Assembly (NCBI GenBank): GCA_900554625.1
Contig: USHP01000018.1
Coordinates: 1-13,831 of the forward strand
DNA from: an uncultured Eubacteriales bacterium
GTDB taxonomy: Bacteria > Bacillota > Clostridia > Oscillospirales > Oscillospiraceae
Reading direction: 5' to 3'
DNA length: 13,831 nucleotides
In this document: positions 6,119 to 13,074 of the stretch, piece by piece
How positions within the stretch are numbered: the stretch's first letter is position 1
Layout of the letters: each line of letters opens with the position of its first letter
Made by a program: the position numbers and the translations under genes
The notes under the pieces: generated by a model
What the model saw: only the letters and a program-made list of their open reading frames with translations
What the model was told of the DNA's origin: nothing
Databases searched by the model: none

Positions 6119-7378
6119 ATGAACCGTTTTGCAAAAGAAGTGTGTACCACTCCGGAAGGCATTGGCGAGGGAAGCAGCCGGATGGAGACTGCCCGGCCGG
6201 TGCTGCTGGTGGTATCCTTTGGTACCAGCTACAACGAGAACCGGGATCTGACCATCGGCGCAGTGGAGCAGGCGATTGAAAAAGCCTATCCCCAATATGA
6301 AATCCGTCGTGCCTTTACCAGCCATATTATCCTGGATATTCTGAAAGAACGGGATCAGCTGGAAATCGATAATGTCAAGCAGGCCATGGAGCGGCTGATT
6401 GCCGATGGCGTCCGGGACGTGGTGATTCAGCCCACCCATGTGATGCCCGGAATTGAGTATGATGGGGTGATTGCCCAAATCGGTGCCTATCGGGAGCGCT
6501 TTCATTCTATGAAGGTTGGCCGTCCCCTGCTGGTGGAGGACCGGGACTATGATACGCTGATTGCGGCGCTGGCTGAGGAAACGGCGCCTTATAATACAAG
6601 TGACACCGCCATGGTGTTCATGGGCCACGGAACGGAACATGCGGCCAACGCAACCTATCCCAAGCTTCAGCAGAAGCTGAATCAGGCGGGGTTCCACAAT
6701 TTCTTCATCGGCACGGTGGAAGCAGAGCCTACTGTGGAAGATGTGCTGGCGGAAGTGCGCAAAACCAATGCCAAGAAGGTGGTACTGCTGCCGTTGATGG
6801 TAGTTGCCGGTGACCATGCCCACAATGACATGGCGGGAGATGCGGAAGATACCTGGAAAGCGGTTTTTGCCAATGCCGGATACGAAACCCAGTGTGTACT
6901 GAAGGGTTTGGGACAGTATCCTGCGGTGCAGCAGATGGTTGTTGACCATGTGGCCGATGCCCTGGCAGGGGAGCACCTGCCCCAACCGGAGAAGGTCAAT
7001 AAAGTTCCTGTCGGAGTAATCCTGCCTGCACAGATTGCCGACGGAACCTATGAAATTACAGTGGATTCCAGTTCTTCCATGTTCCATGTGGTAAAATGCA
7101 TCTTGAACGTGGAAAACGGCACCATGACCGCGGCCATGACCATGAGTGGTGACGGCTACGGAAAAGTGTATATGGGCACGGCTCAGGAGGCTGCCCAGGC
7201 TCCGGAAGCAGAGCATATCTGCCCGGAGACCGGAAAACAGCAGGAAGTAGTGTTTACCGTTCCCGTGGCAGCGCTGAACCAGGAAATTCCCTGCGCCGCC
7301 TGGAGCGTTCGTAAGGGAATCTGGTACGACCGGGTGCTGGTATTTCGCAGCAGCGCCATTTCTGGCCAAAGAGCCTGA
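6119..7378 (+). CDS. cbiK: Sirohydrochlorin cobaltochelatase CbiK with extra C-terminal module
   Basis: The protein has 419 residues; GGAGGA lies 5 nt before the ATG. It inserts Co2+ into sirohydrochlorin, the committed step of the anaerobic cobalamin pathway. Residues 26-290 match CbiK from end to end: VLLVVSFGTSYNENRD, RRAFTSHII, VVFMGHGTEHA with the metal-binding His170, IGTVEAEPTVEDV with Glu201, and LMVVAGDHAHNDMAGD with His233. These correspond to the His/Glu/His set of Salmonella CbiK. Two features are odd. About 25 extra residues precede the usual start, and they are not a signal peptide. About 115 residues (297-410) form an added module beginning VGVILPAQIADGTYEITVDS and ending WSVRKGIWYDRVLVF, beta-rich by pattern, with Met, His and Cys residues. 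CbiK proteins are usually about 260-300 residues. An 88-bp gap with a hairpin separates it from cbiA. Confidence 0.95.
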   Translation: MNRFAKEVCTTPEGIGEGSSRMETARPVLLVVSFGTSYNENRDLTIGAVEQAIEKAYPQYEIRRAFTSHIILDILKERDQLEIDNVKQAMERLIADGVRDVVIQPTHVMPGIEYDGVIAQIGAYRERFHSMKVGRPLLVEDRDYDTLIAALAEETAPYNTSDTAMVFMGHGTEHAANATYPKLQQKLNQAGFHNFFIGTVEAEPTVEDVLAEVRKTNAKKVVLLPLMVVAGDHAHNDMAGDAEDTWKAVFANAGYETQCVLKGLGQYPAVQQMVVDHVADALAGEHLPQPEKVNKVPVGVILPAQIADGTYEITVDSSSSMFHVVKCILNVENGTMTAAMTMSGDGYGKVYMGTAQEAAQAPEAEHICPETGKQQEVVFTVPVAALNQEIPCAAWSVRKGIWYDRVLVFRSSAISGQRA

Positions 7379-7406
7379 TACCTTTGCATTGGATGACAGG
7401 AAAGAT

Positions 7407-7437
7407 TCTGCCCACGGGAAGCTTTCCCGTGGGCAGA
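7407..7437 (+). repeat. Perfect intercistronic hairpin between cbiK and cbiA
   Basis: TCTGCCCACGGGAA (7407-7420) and TTCCCGTGGGCAGA (7424-7437) form a perfect 14-bp stem on a GCT loop. Only three Ts follow (7438-7440) before CATAAACC, so it is a weak terminator at best. A partial attenuator or an mRNA 3'-end stabiliser that sets cbiK expression apart from the rest of the operon would fit. The sequence alone does not decide. Confidence 0.7.
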
Positions 7438-7466
7438 TTTCATAAACCGGAAAGAAGGAAATGCTT

Positions 7467-8843
7467 ATGGAATATACCGCACCCAGAATTTTGCTGGCGG
7501 GCACCAACAGCGGCTGCGGCAAGACCACACTTTGCTGCGCTCTTTTGCAGGCTCTGGTCAACCGGAATTTGCAAGTCGGCGCGTTCAAATGCGGCCCGGA
7601 TTATATCGACCCCATGTTTCACAGCCGGATTATCGGCACCCACAGCGCCAATCTGGATTCCTTTTTCTTTTCGGAAAATACGCTGCGGTATCTGCTGGCA
7701 AAAAACAGCGCCGGGTGCGATGTGAGCATTCTGGAAGGGGTCATGGGCTTTTACGACGGTCTGAGCCTGGATTCTACCAAAGCCAGCACTTACGAGGTTG
7801 CCAGAATTACCCGCACCCCGGTGGTGCTGGTGGTGAATGCTGCCGGTGCGGCAATGTCCGTGCTGGCGGTGATTCATGGCTTTTTGAGCCTGTATCCGGA
7901 TAACCAGATCCAGGGCGTGATTCTCAACCGCTGCAGTGCCGGAAGTTATCCCGGTCTGGCCCGGGCCATCCGGGAGAAATTTGCCGGAAGGATTCAGCCC
8001 CTGGGCTTTCTTCCCTCCGTTCCGGAAAGCACTTTGGAAAGCCGCCATTTGGGGCTGGTGACTGCCGGAGAAGTGGAAAACCTGAAAGAAAAAATACAGG
8101 CCCTTGCCATGCAGGCGGAAAAAACCTTGGATTTGGAAGGCCTGCTGTCGCTGGCAAAATCGGCCCCGACCCTGACCTGTGAAGAGGTAACCTTTCTCTT
8201 GCAGGAGCCGGTGCGCATTGGAGTCGCCCAGGACAAAGCCTTCTGCTTTTACTATGGGGACAATCTGACTGCCTTGGAAGAGCTGGGAGCCCAGCTGGTG
8301 CCTTTCAGCCCGCTGACAGACAACCATCTTCCGGAGAACCTGGACGGACTGTATTTGGGAGGCGGATATCCGGAACTGTATCTTTCCCAGCTCAGCCAGA
8401 ACCAGGGGATGCGGCAGTCCATCCGGGAAGCGCTGGATGCTGGACTTCCCTGCATTGCCGAGTGCGGCGGCTTCATGTACCTGACCCAGGCCATTGCCGA
8501 CGTACCTATGGTGGGGGCAGTGGGAGGAGGCTGCTTTGACCGGGGAAAGCTTACCCGGTTCGGCTATGTGACTCTGACGGCCCAAAGGGACAATCTGCTG
8601 TGCAAAGTAGGAGAGTCCATTGCCGGACATGAATTTCACCACTGGGACTGCACGGAAAACGGAAACACCTTCCTGGCAGAAAAGCCCAGCGGAAAGCAGT
8701 GGCCTGCGGTGGTTGCCACGGAAACACTCTACGCCGGATTCCCTCATTTTCATTTCTATGCCAATCCGGAATTTGTCCGGAATTTCTATGAAGCCTGCCG
8801 AAAGGAGAAATATCGTCATGCTGGAAACCATCAAACCCGGTGA
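7467..8843 (+). CDS. cbiA: Cobyrinate a,c-diamide synthase
   Basis: The protein has 458 residues. Two in-frame ATGs (7461 and 7467) follow GAAGGA (7454-7459); the second has the better 7-nt spacing. The enzyme uses ATP and glutamine to amidate the a and c carboxyl groups of cobyrinate. The N-terminal synthetase domain shows the P-loop GTNSGCGKTT (12-21), KCGPDYIDPMFH (41-52) and LEGVMGFYDG (89-98). The C-terminal class I glutamine-amidotransferase-like domain shows GGGYPELY (298-305), the nucleophile Cys333 in CIAECGGFMYL and HFHFYANPEF (427-436). Length equals that of Salmonella CbiA (about 459). CobB of the aerobic route is the homologue acting on hydrogenobyrinate, but the cbi neighbours point to CbiA. 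The last 26 bp overlap the start of cbiC. Confidence 0.96.
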   Translation: MEYTAPRILLAGTNSGCGKTTLCCALLQALVNRNLQVGAFKCGPDYIDPMFHSRIIGTHSANLDSFFFSENTLRYLLAKNSAGCDVSILEGVMGFYDGLSLDSTKASTYEVARITRTPVVLVVNAAGAAMSVLAVIHGFLSLYPDNQIQGVILNRCSAGSYPGLARAIREKFAGRIQPLGFLPSVPESTLESRHLGLVTAGEVENLKEKIQALAMQAEKTLDLEGLLSLAKSAPTLTCEEVTFLLQEPVRIGVAQDKAFCFYYGDNLTALEELGAQLVPFSPLTDNHLPENLDGLYLGGGYPELYLSQLSQNQGMRQSIREALDAGLPCIAECGGFMYLTQAIADVPMVGAVGGGCFDRGKLTRFGYVTLTAQRDNLLCKVGESIAGHEFHHWDCTENGNTFLAEKPSGKQWPAVVATETLYAGFPHFHFYANPEFVRNFYEACRKEKYRHAGNHQTR

Positions 8844-9441
8844 CATCGAAAAACGGAGTTTTGAAATTATTACGGAGATTCTGGGGGACACCAAACTGGA
8901 CCCCAAGCAGGAGCCGATCATCAAGCGGGTGATTCACACCACCGCAGATTTTTCCTATGTGGAGAATCTGGCCTTTTCCCCGGATGCGGTGGACAAGGCT
9001 CTGGAAGCCCTCCGGGGTGGCTGCGATATCGTCACCGACACCCAAATGGCTAAGGCTGGTATCAACAAAACCATCCTGGGCAAGCTGGGAGGCACCGTCC
9101 ACTGCTTCATGTCCGATCCGGAGGTAGCGGCAGAGGCCAAGCAGCGGGGCATCACCCGGGCCATTGTCTCCATGGAGCGGGCAGCCCAGCTGGAGAAGCC
9201 CTGCATTTTTGCCATCGGCAACGCCCCCACAGCGCTGATTTCCCTGCATGAGCAGATGGCGGCGGGAGCGCTGCATCCGGCGTTGATCATCGGCGTGCCG
9301 GTGGGCTTTGTCAACGTGGTGGAGAGCAAGGAACTGATTCTGACAGACCCGGCACCCTACATTGTGGCCCGGGGCCGCAAGGGCGGCAGCAACGTGGCGG
9401 CAGCCATCTGCAATGCCCTGCTCTACCAGATCATGCGGTAA
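8818..9441 (+). CDS. cbiC: Cobalt-precorrin-8 methylmutase (cobyrinate-forming)
   Basis: The protein has 207 residues. The ATG at 8818 follows AAAGGAG (8801-8807) and lies inside the end of cbiA; longer in-frame starts upstream would overlap cbiA much further and lack a ribosome site. It moves the C11 methyl group to C12, giving cobyrinate. Family landmarks are PIIKRVIHTTADFSYVENL (33-51) with the catalytic His40, DIVTDTQMAKAGINK, AIVSMERAA, AIGNAPTAL, IGVPVGFVNVVESK and the C-terminal GRKGGSNVAAAICNALL. Length is normal for CbiC/CobH. The TAA is 4 bp before the cbiD start. Confidence 0.96.
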   Translation: MLETIKPGDIEKRSFEIITEILGDTKLDPKQEPIIKRVIHTTADFSYVENLAFSPDAVDKALEALRGGCDIVTDTQMAKAGINKTILGKLGGTVHCFMSDPEVAAEAKQRGITRAIVSMERAAQLEKPCIFAIGNAPTALISLHEQMAAGALHPALIIGVPVGFVNVVESKELILTDPAPYIVARGRKGGSNVAAAICNALLYQIMR

Positions 9442-9445
9442 AGCT

Positions 9446-10579
9446 ATGGAAGTATATATCGACAAAGGCGGCAAAAAGCTGCGCATGGGCTACACCACCG
9501 GCACCTGCGCCGCAGCCGCCGCCAAGGCAGCGGCCTGGATGCTGCTGACGGGAAGAAACAAGGAAGAAATATCAATCGAAACCCCTAAGGGGATTACTGT
9601 GCAGCTGGAAATCCTGGAAATCACCCGGGAAGACGGTGCGGTTTCCTGCGCCGTCCGTAAAGACAGCGGCGACGATCCCGATGTGACCAACGGCACCCTG
9701 ATTTTCGCCCGGGTTTCCAGGACAGATACCCCCGGCATTTCCATTGACGGTGGGGAAGGGGTAGGACGGGTGACTAAACCGGGACTGAACCAGCCGGTGG
9801 GAGCAGCCGCCATCAATTCCGTTCCCCGGCAGATGATCCGGGAAAACCTGACCCAGGTGATGGCCTTGACGGACTACCAGGGAGGACTGGATGTGGTGAT
9901 TTCCGCACCGGATGGAGAAGCCTTGGCCAAAAAGACCTTCAATCCCCGGCTGGGCATTGTGGGAGGAATCTCCATTCTGGGAACCACCGGAATTGTGGAG
10001 CCCATGAGTGAAAAGGCCCTGGTGGATACCATCCGGGTGGAACTGGGTCAGCGCCGGGACTTGGGGCAGGAATATGTATTGCTCACCCCCGGCAACTACG
10101 GCTCGTCCTTTCTGAAAAACAGTCTGGGGATGAACCCGGAAACGGCAGTGCAGTGCTCGAACTTTATCGGCGAAAGCCTGGATATCTGCAAAGAACTGGG
10201 ATTCCGGGGCGCGCTGCTCATTGGCCACATTGGCAAGCTGGTGAAGATTGCTGGCGGGATGATGAATACCCATTCCAAATACGGCGACTGTCGGATGGAA
10301 ATTCTGGCGGCCCACGCCGCAGCGGCAGGACTGAAGCCAGAGCAGGTGGGAAAGCTGCTGCAATGCGTTGCCTGTGACGATGCGCTGGCGGTGATTTCCG
10401 ATGATCGCTGCCGCAGGGCGGCTTTGGAAAGCCTGACGGAAAAAATCGGCTTTCACTTACAATGCCGGGGCGGGGAAACCCTGGAAACCGGCGCAATTGT
10501 CTATTCTCTGCAATATGGCATTCTGGGGCAGACCGCAAATGCCGTGCAGCTTTGGCAAACAATCAAGGAGGGAACATAA
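9446..10579 (+). CDS. cbiD: Cobalt-precorrin-5B C1-methyltransferase
   Basis: The protein has 377 residues, the usual CbiD length. It methylates C1 of the contracted macrocycle using S-adenosylmethionine. The N-terminal signature LRMGYTTGTCAAAAAKAA (12-29) is diagnostic. Further conserved blocks are AVRKDSGDDPDVTNGT, GEGVGRVTKPGL, GISILGTTGIVEPMS, LTPGNYG and IGHIGKLVKIAGGMMNTHS. I chose the ATG at 9446, which starts 4 bp after the cbiC stop; no good Shine-Dalgarno precedes it (GGTAAAG only), so translation probably depends on ribosomes finishing cbiC. Extension to the upstream ATG at 9362 would overlap cbiC by 80 bp and is unlikely. The TAA overlaps the cbiF start by one base (TAATG). Confidence 0.95.
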   Translation: MEVYIDKGGKKLRMGYTTGTCAAAAAKAAAWMLLTGRNKEEISIETPKGITVQLEILEITREDGAVSCAVRKDSGDDPDVTNGTLIFARVSRTDTPGISIDGGEGVGRVTKPGLNQPVGAAAINSVPRQMIRENLTQVMALTDYQGGLDVVISAPDGEALAKKTFNPRLGIVGGISILGTTGIVEPMSEKALVDTIRVELGQRRDLGQEYVLLTPGNYGSSFLKNSLGMNPETAVQCSNFIGESLDICKELGFRGALLIGHIGKLVKIAGGMMNTHSKYGDCRMEILAAHAAAAGLKPEQVGKLLQCVACDDALAVISDDRCRRAALESLTEKIGFHLQCRGGETLETGAIVYSLQYGILGQTANAVQLWQTIKEGT

Positions 10580-11334
10580 TGGTACATTTTGTAGGCGCCG
10601 GCAGCGGCGCTGTGGATTTGATTACAGTGCGGGGACAGCGGCTTTTGCAGCAGGCGGATGTGGTAATTTACGCCGGTTCTCTGGTCAATCCGGAACTTCT
10701 GGAAAATTGCAGACCGGACTGCCAGATTCACAACAGCGCCAAAATGACCCTGGAAGAAGTGATCGAGGTAATCCGTGAGGCGGAGAGCCAGGGCAAAACC
10801 ACCGTCCGGCTGCATACCGGCGATTCCAGCATTTATGGCGCTGTGCGGGAGCAGTTTGACGAACTGGAAAAGCTGGGCATTGCCTATGATGTCTGCCCCG
10901 GCGTCAGCGCCTTCTGCGGCGCGGCCTCGTCTCTGAAAGCAGAATACACCCTGCCGGATGTGAGCCAGACGGTAATTATTACCCGGGCAGCCGGCCGTAC
11001 CCCCGTGCCGGAGCGGGAGTCTATCCGATCTCTGGCAGCTCACGGAGCTACCATGGTGCTGTTCCTCAGTACATCGTTGACAGAAAGCCTACAGCGGGAA
11101 CTGCTGGCAGGGGGCTATGCCGGTTCTACTCCGGTAGCCATCGTCTACAAGGCCACCTGGCCGGAGGAGCGGATCTTCCGCTGCACGGTGGACACCCTTC
11201 ACGAAACCGTGACACAGAATGGTCTGACCAAAACGTCTCTGATTATCGTGGGCAACTGCATGGGCCAGGAATATGAGAGATCTCTGCTGTACCATCCGGA
11301 GTTTACCACGGAATTCCGGGAGGCAAGCAAATGA
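10579..11334 (+). CDS. cbiF: Cobalt-precorrin-4 C11-methyltransferase
   Basis: The protein has 251 residues. AAGGAGGG (10565-10572) precedes an ATG overlapping the cbiD stop. It is a class III SAM-dependent tetrapyrrole methylase that methylates C11 of cobalt-precorrin-4. VHFVGAGSGAVDLITVRG (2-19) opens the protein; VIYAGSLVNPELL (29-41), LHTGDSSIYGAVREQ (79-93), CPGVSAFCGAASSL (106-119) and EYTLPDVSQTVIITR (122-136) follow, and YKATWPEE lies near the end. YAGSLVN and TLPDVSQT are typical of CbiF/CobM rather than CbiL, CbiH or CbiE. The usual GDPS of this family reads GDSS here (81-84). The TGA overlaps the cbiG ATG (ATGA). Confidence 0.95.
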   Translation: MVHFVGAGSGAVDLITVRGQRLLQQADVVIYAGSLVNPELLENCRPDCQIHNSAKMTLEEVIEVIREAESQGKTTVRLHTGDSSIYGAVREQFDELEKLGIAYDVCPGVSAFCGAASSLKAEYTLPDVSQTVIITRAAGRTPVPERESIRSLAAHGATMVLFLSTSLTESLQRELLAGGYAGSTPVAIVYKATWPEERIFRCTVDTLHETVTQNGLTKTSLIIVGNCMGQEYERSLLYHPEFTTEFREASK

Positions 11335-12350
11335 TAGCGGCGATTTTCGCCTACAGCAGTCAGGGAATGGAAAGCGCCCGCCGGGTTCGGCAGGGGCTAT
11401 CTGGGATGCAAACCCATTGTTTCGCCCCCCAGCGATTGGCGGATGGAGACTTTGAAGGGATTCCCAAGCCCTCCCAAAGCTTTTATGGGAAGTGGTTTTC
11501 CCAGGCGGAGGTGCTGATTTTTGTGGGTTCCTGCGGCATTGCGGTGCGGCAGATTGCTCCCTATGTCCACAGCAAAACCAGCGACCCGGCGGTGCTGTGT
11601 CTGGACGAGCTGGGACAGTTCGTCATCCCCCTGCTCTCCGGCCACATCGGCGGAGCCAACGCCCTGGCAAGGGAGCTTTCGAAAGAATTGGGCGCTACGG
11701 CGGTGATTACTACTGCTACCGATATCAACGGCCGGTTTTCCGTGGATGCCTGGGCGACGGAACAAGGATTTTTTATCAGCGATATGCCCTCTGCCAAGGC
11801 GGTATCCGCCGCTATTTTGGAGGGAGATGTGCCCTTGAAAAGTGATTTCCCCACTGTGGGAACGTTACCCTCCGGGGTGATTCCCGGGGAAACGGGAAAG
11901 GTGGGCATTTTCCTGACCTATGGAACCGAAGAACCCTTTGATACAACGCTGCGGCTTCTTCCCAAGGTGCTGTATCTCGGCATCGGCTGCCGGAAGGGAG
12001 TTCCAGCGCAGACCATCGAGGATGTGGTTACCCAGGTTTTGCGGCAGCATCACATTGACTGCCGGAGCATCGCCCGGGTGGCATCCATTGACCGTAAGGC
12101 CCAGGAGCCGGGGCTGCTGGAATTCTGTGAGAAAAACCACTGGCAGGCAATTTTTTATACCGCCCAGGAACTTTCCCAGGTAGGGGGGACGGTGTCCTCC
12201 TCGTCCTTCGTCGAAAGTGTCGTTGGTGTGGACAATGTCTGCGAGCGTGCCGCTTTGATGGAAGCGGACAAACTGATTGTGAACAAAACCGCCCGGGACG
12301 GGGTTACCGTTGCCCTGGCGCTGAAATCTATGGAGGTACAATTTGGCTAA
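11331..12350 (+). CDS. cbiG: Cobalt-precorrin-5A hydrolase
   Basis: The protein has 339 residues. GGGAGG (11318-11323) lies 7 nt before the ATG, and the start overlaps the cbiF stop by 4 bp. It opens the delta-lactone of cobalt-precorrin-5A and releases the two-carbon fragment as acetaldehyde. The N-terminal and central domains show FVGSCGIAVRQIAPYVHSK (64-82), DPAVLCLDELGQFVIPLLSG (85-104), HIGGANALA and VITTATDINGRFSVD. The C-terminal CbiG domain begins near LYLGIGCRKGVP and contains ASIDRKAQEPGLLEFC. All three regions expected of a full-length stand-alone CbiG are present, and it is not fused to cbiH as in some relatives. The end overlaps cbiH by 8 bp. Confidence 0.95.
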   Translation: MIAAIFAYSSQGMESARRVRQGLSGMQTHCFAPQRLADGDFEGIPKPSQSFYGKWFSQAEVLIFVGSCGIAVRQIAPYVHSKTSDPAVLCLDELGQFVIPLLSGHIGGANALARELSKELGATAVITTATDINGRFSVDAWATEQGFFISDMPSAKAVSAAILEGDVPLKSDFPTVGTLPSGVIPGETGKVGIFLTYGTEEPFDTTLRLLPKVLYLGIGCRKGVPAQTIEDVVTQVLRQHHIDCRSIARVASIDRKAQEPGLLEFCEKNHWQAIFYTAQELSQVGGTVSSSSFVESVVGVDNVCERAALMEADKLIVNKTARDGVTVALALKSMEVQFG

Positions 12351-13074
12351 GCTGTATGTGGTGGGCATTGGCCCCGGAAATTATGAGAATCTGACCATCC
12401 GCGCCCAGCAGGTGCTGGAGCAGTGCGATGTGATTATCGGCTACCATGTGTATGTGGATTTGGTGAAAAACTGGTATCCGGAAAAGGAATACATGACCAC
12501 CCCCATGACCCGGGAAACCCAGCGCTGCCAGATGGCCCTGGACGAGGCCATGAAAGGCCGGGACGTTGCCATGGTCTGCTCCGGTGACAGCGTGATCTAC
12601 GGCATGGGCGCCCTGATTTACGAGCTGCGGGGCGAAAAGACGGAGCCGGAAATCGTGGTGGTTCCCGGCCTGACGGCAGCCTGCAGCGGCGGCGCTCTGC
12701 TGGGTGCGCCGCTGACCCATGACTTTGCGGTCATCAGCCTCAGCGACCGGCTGACCCCCTGGGAGAAGATTGAAACCCGGCTGGAATGCGCTGCCAAGGC
12801 AGACCTGTCCATTGTGCTGTATAACCCCGCCAGCCACGGACGTCCGGACCATCTGCGCCGGGCCTGCCAGATTCTGCGCAGGGAATTGCCTGCCGACCGT
12901 CTCTGCGCCGTGGCCCGGAACATCGGCCGGGAAGGGGAGGAAGGCAAGCTCTGCACCCTGGAACAGCTGGAAACTATGGATGTGGATATGTTCTGCACCG
13001 TGTTCATCGGCAACGCCATGACCCGCCAGATTGCCGGGAAATTGGTGACCCCCAGAGGATATCGGAATGTATAA
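12343..13074 (+). CDS. cbiH: Cobalt-factor III / cobalt-precorrin-3 C17-methyltransferase
   Basis: The protein has 243 residues. The start is a TTG at 12343 (read as Met), chosen because GGAGG (12332-12336) lies 6 nt upstream and the next residues AKLYVVGIGPGNYENLTIRA are the family's usual N-terminus; no ATG is suitably placed. It methylates C17 and drives ring contraction with gamma-lactone formation. Landmarks are VCSGDSVIYGMGAL (83-96, usually SSGDAGIYGMA), VVPGLTAACSGGALLGAPL, HDFAVISLSDRLTPWEKIE, SIVLYNPASHGRPDHL and the C-terminal TPRGY. The LLGAPLxHDFAVISLSDxLTPWE block is specific to CbiH/CobJ. It overlaps cbiG by 8 bp upstream and cbiJ by 8 bp downstream. Confidence 0.95.
   Translation: MAKLYVVGIGPGNYENLTIRAQQVLEQCDVIIGYHVYVDLVKNWYPEKEYMTTPMTRETQRCQMALDEAMKGRDVAMVCSGDSVIYGMGALIYELRGEKTEPEIVVVPGLTAACSGGALLGAPLTHDFAVISLSDRLTPWEKIETRLECAAKADLSIVLYNPASHGRPDHLRRACQILRRELPADRLCAVARNIGREGEEGKLCTLEQLETMDVDMFCTVFIGNAMTRQIAGKLVTPRGYRNV

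Noticed and set aside
5620..6162. Minus-strand open frames across the cobalamin leader (also 5604-6044)
   Set aside because: They cover the riboswitch and terminator hairpins, have low-complexity Pro/Arg-rich translations and no ribosome site.
5824..6279. Plus-strand frame of 151 codons starting within the riboswitch expression platform, a possible leader peptide
   Set aside because: It runs through the terminator and 160 bp into cbiK in another frame, has no Shine-Dalgarno at its start or internal ATGs, and shows no protein-like pattern.
7440..8924. 494-codon minus-strand open frame opposite cbiA, and the similar one at 6101-7588 opposite cbiK
   Set aside because: Both lie antisense to genes with full family motifs. 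The translations are rich in His, Gln and Arg with no recognisable domain, as expected of a shadow frame in GC-rich coding DNA.
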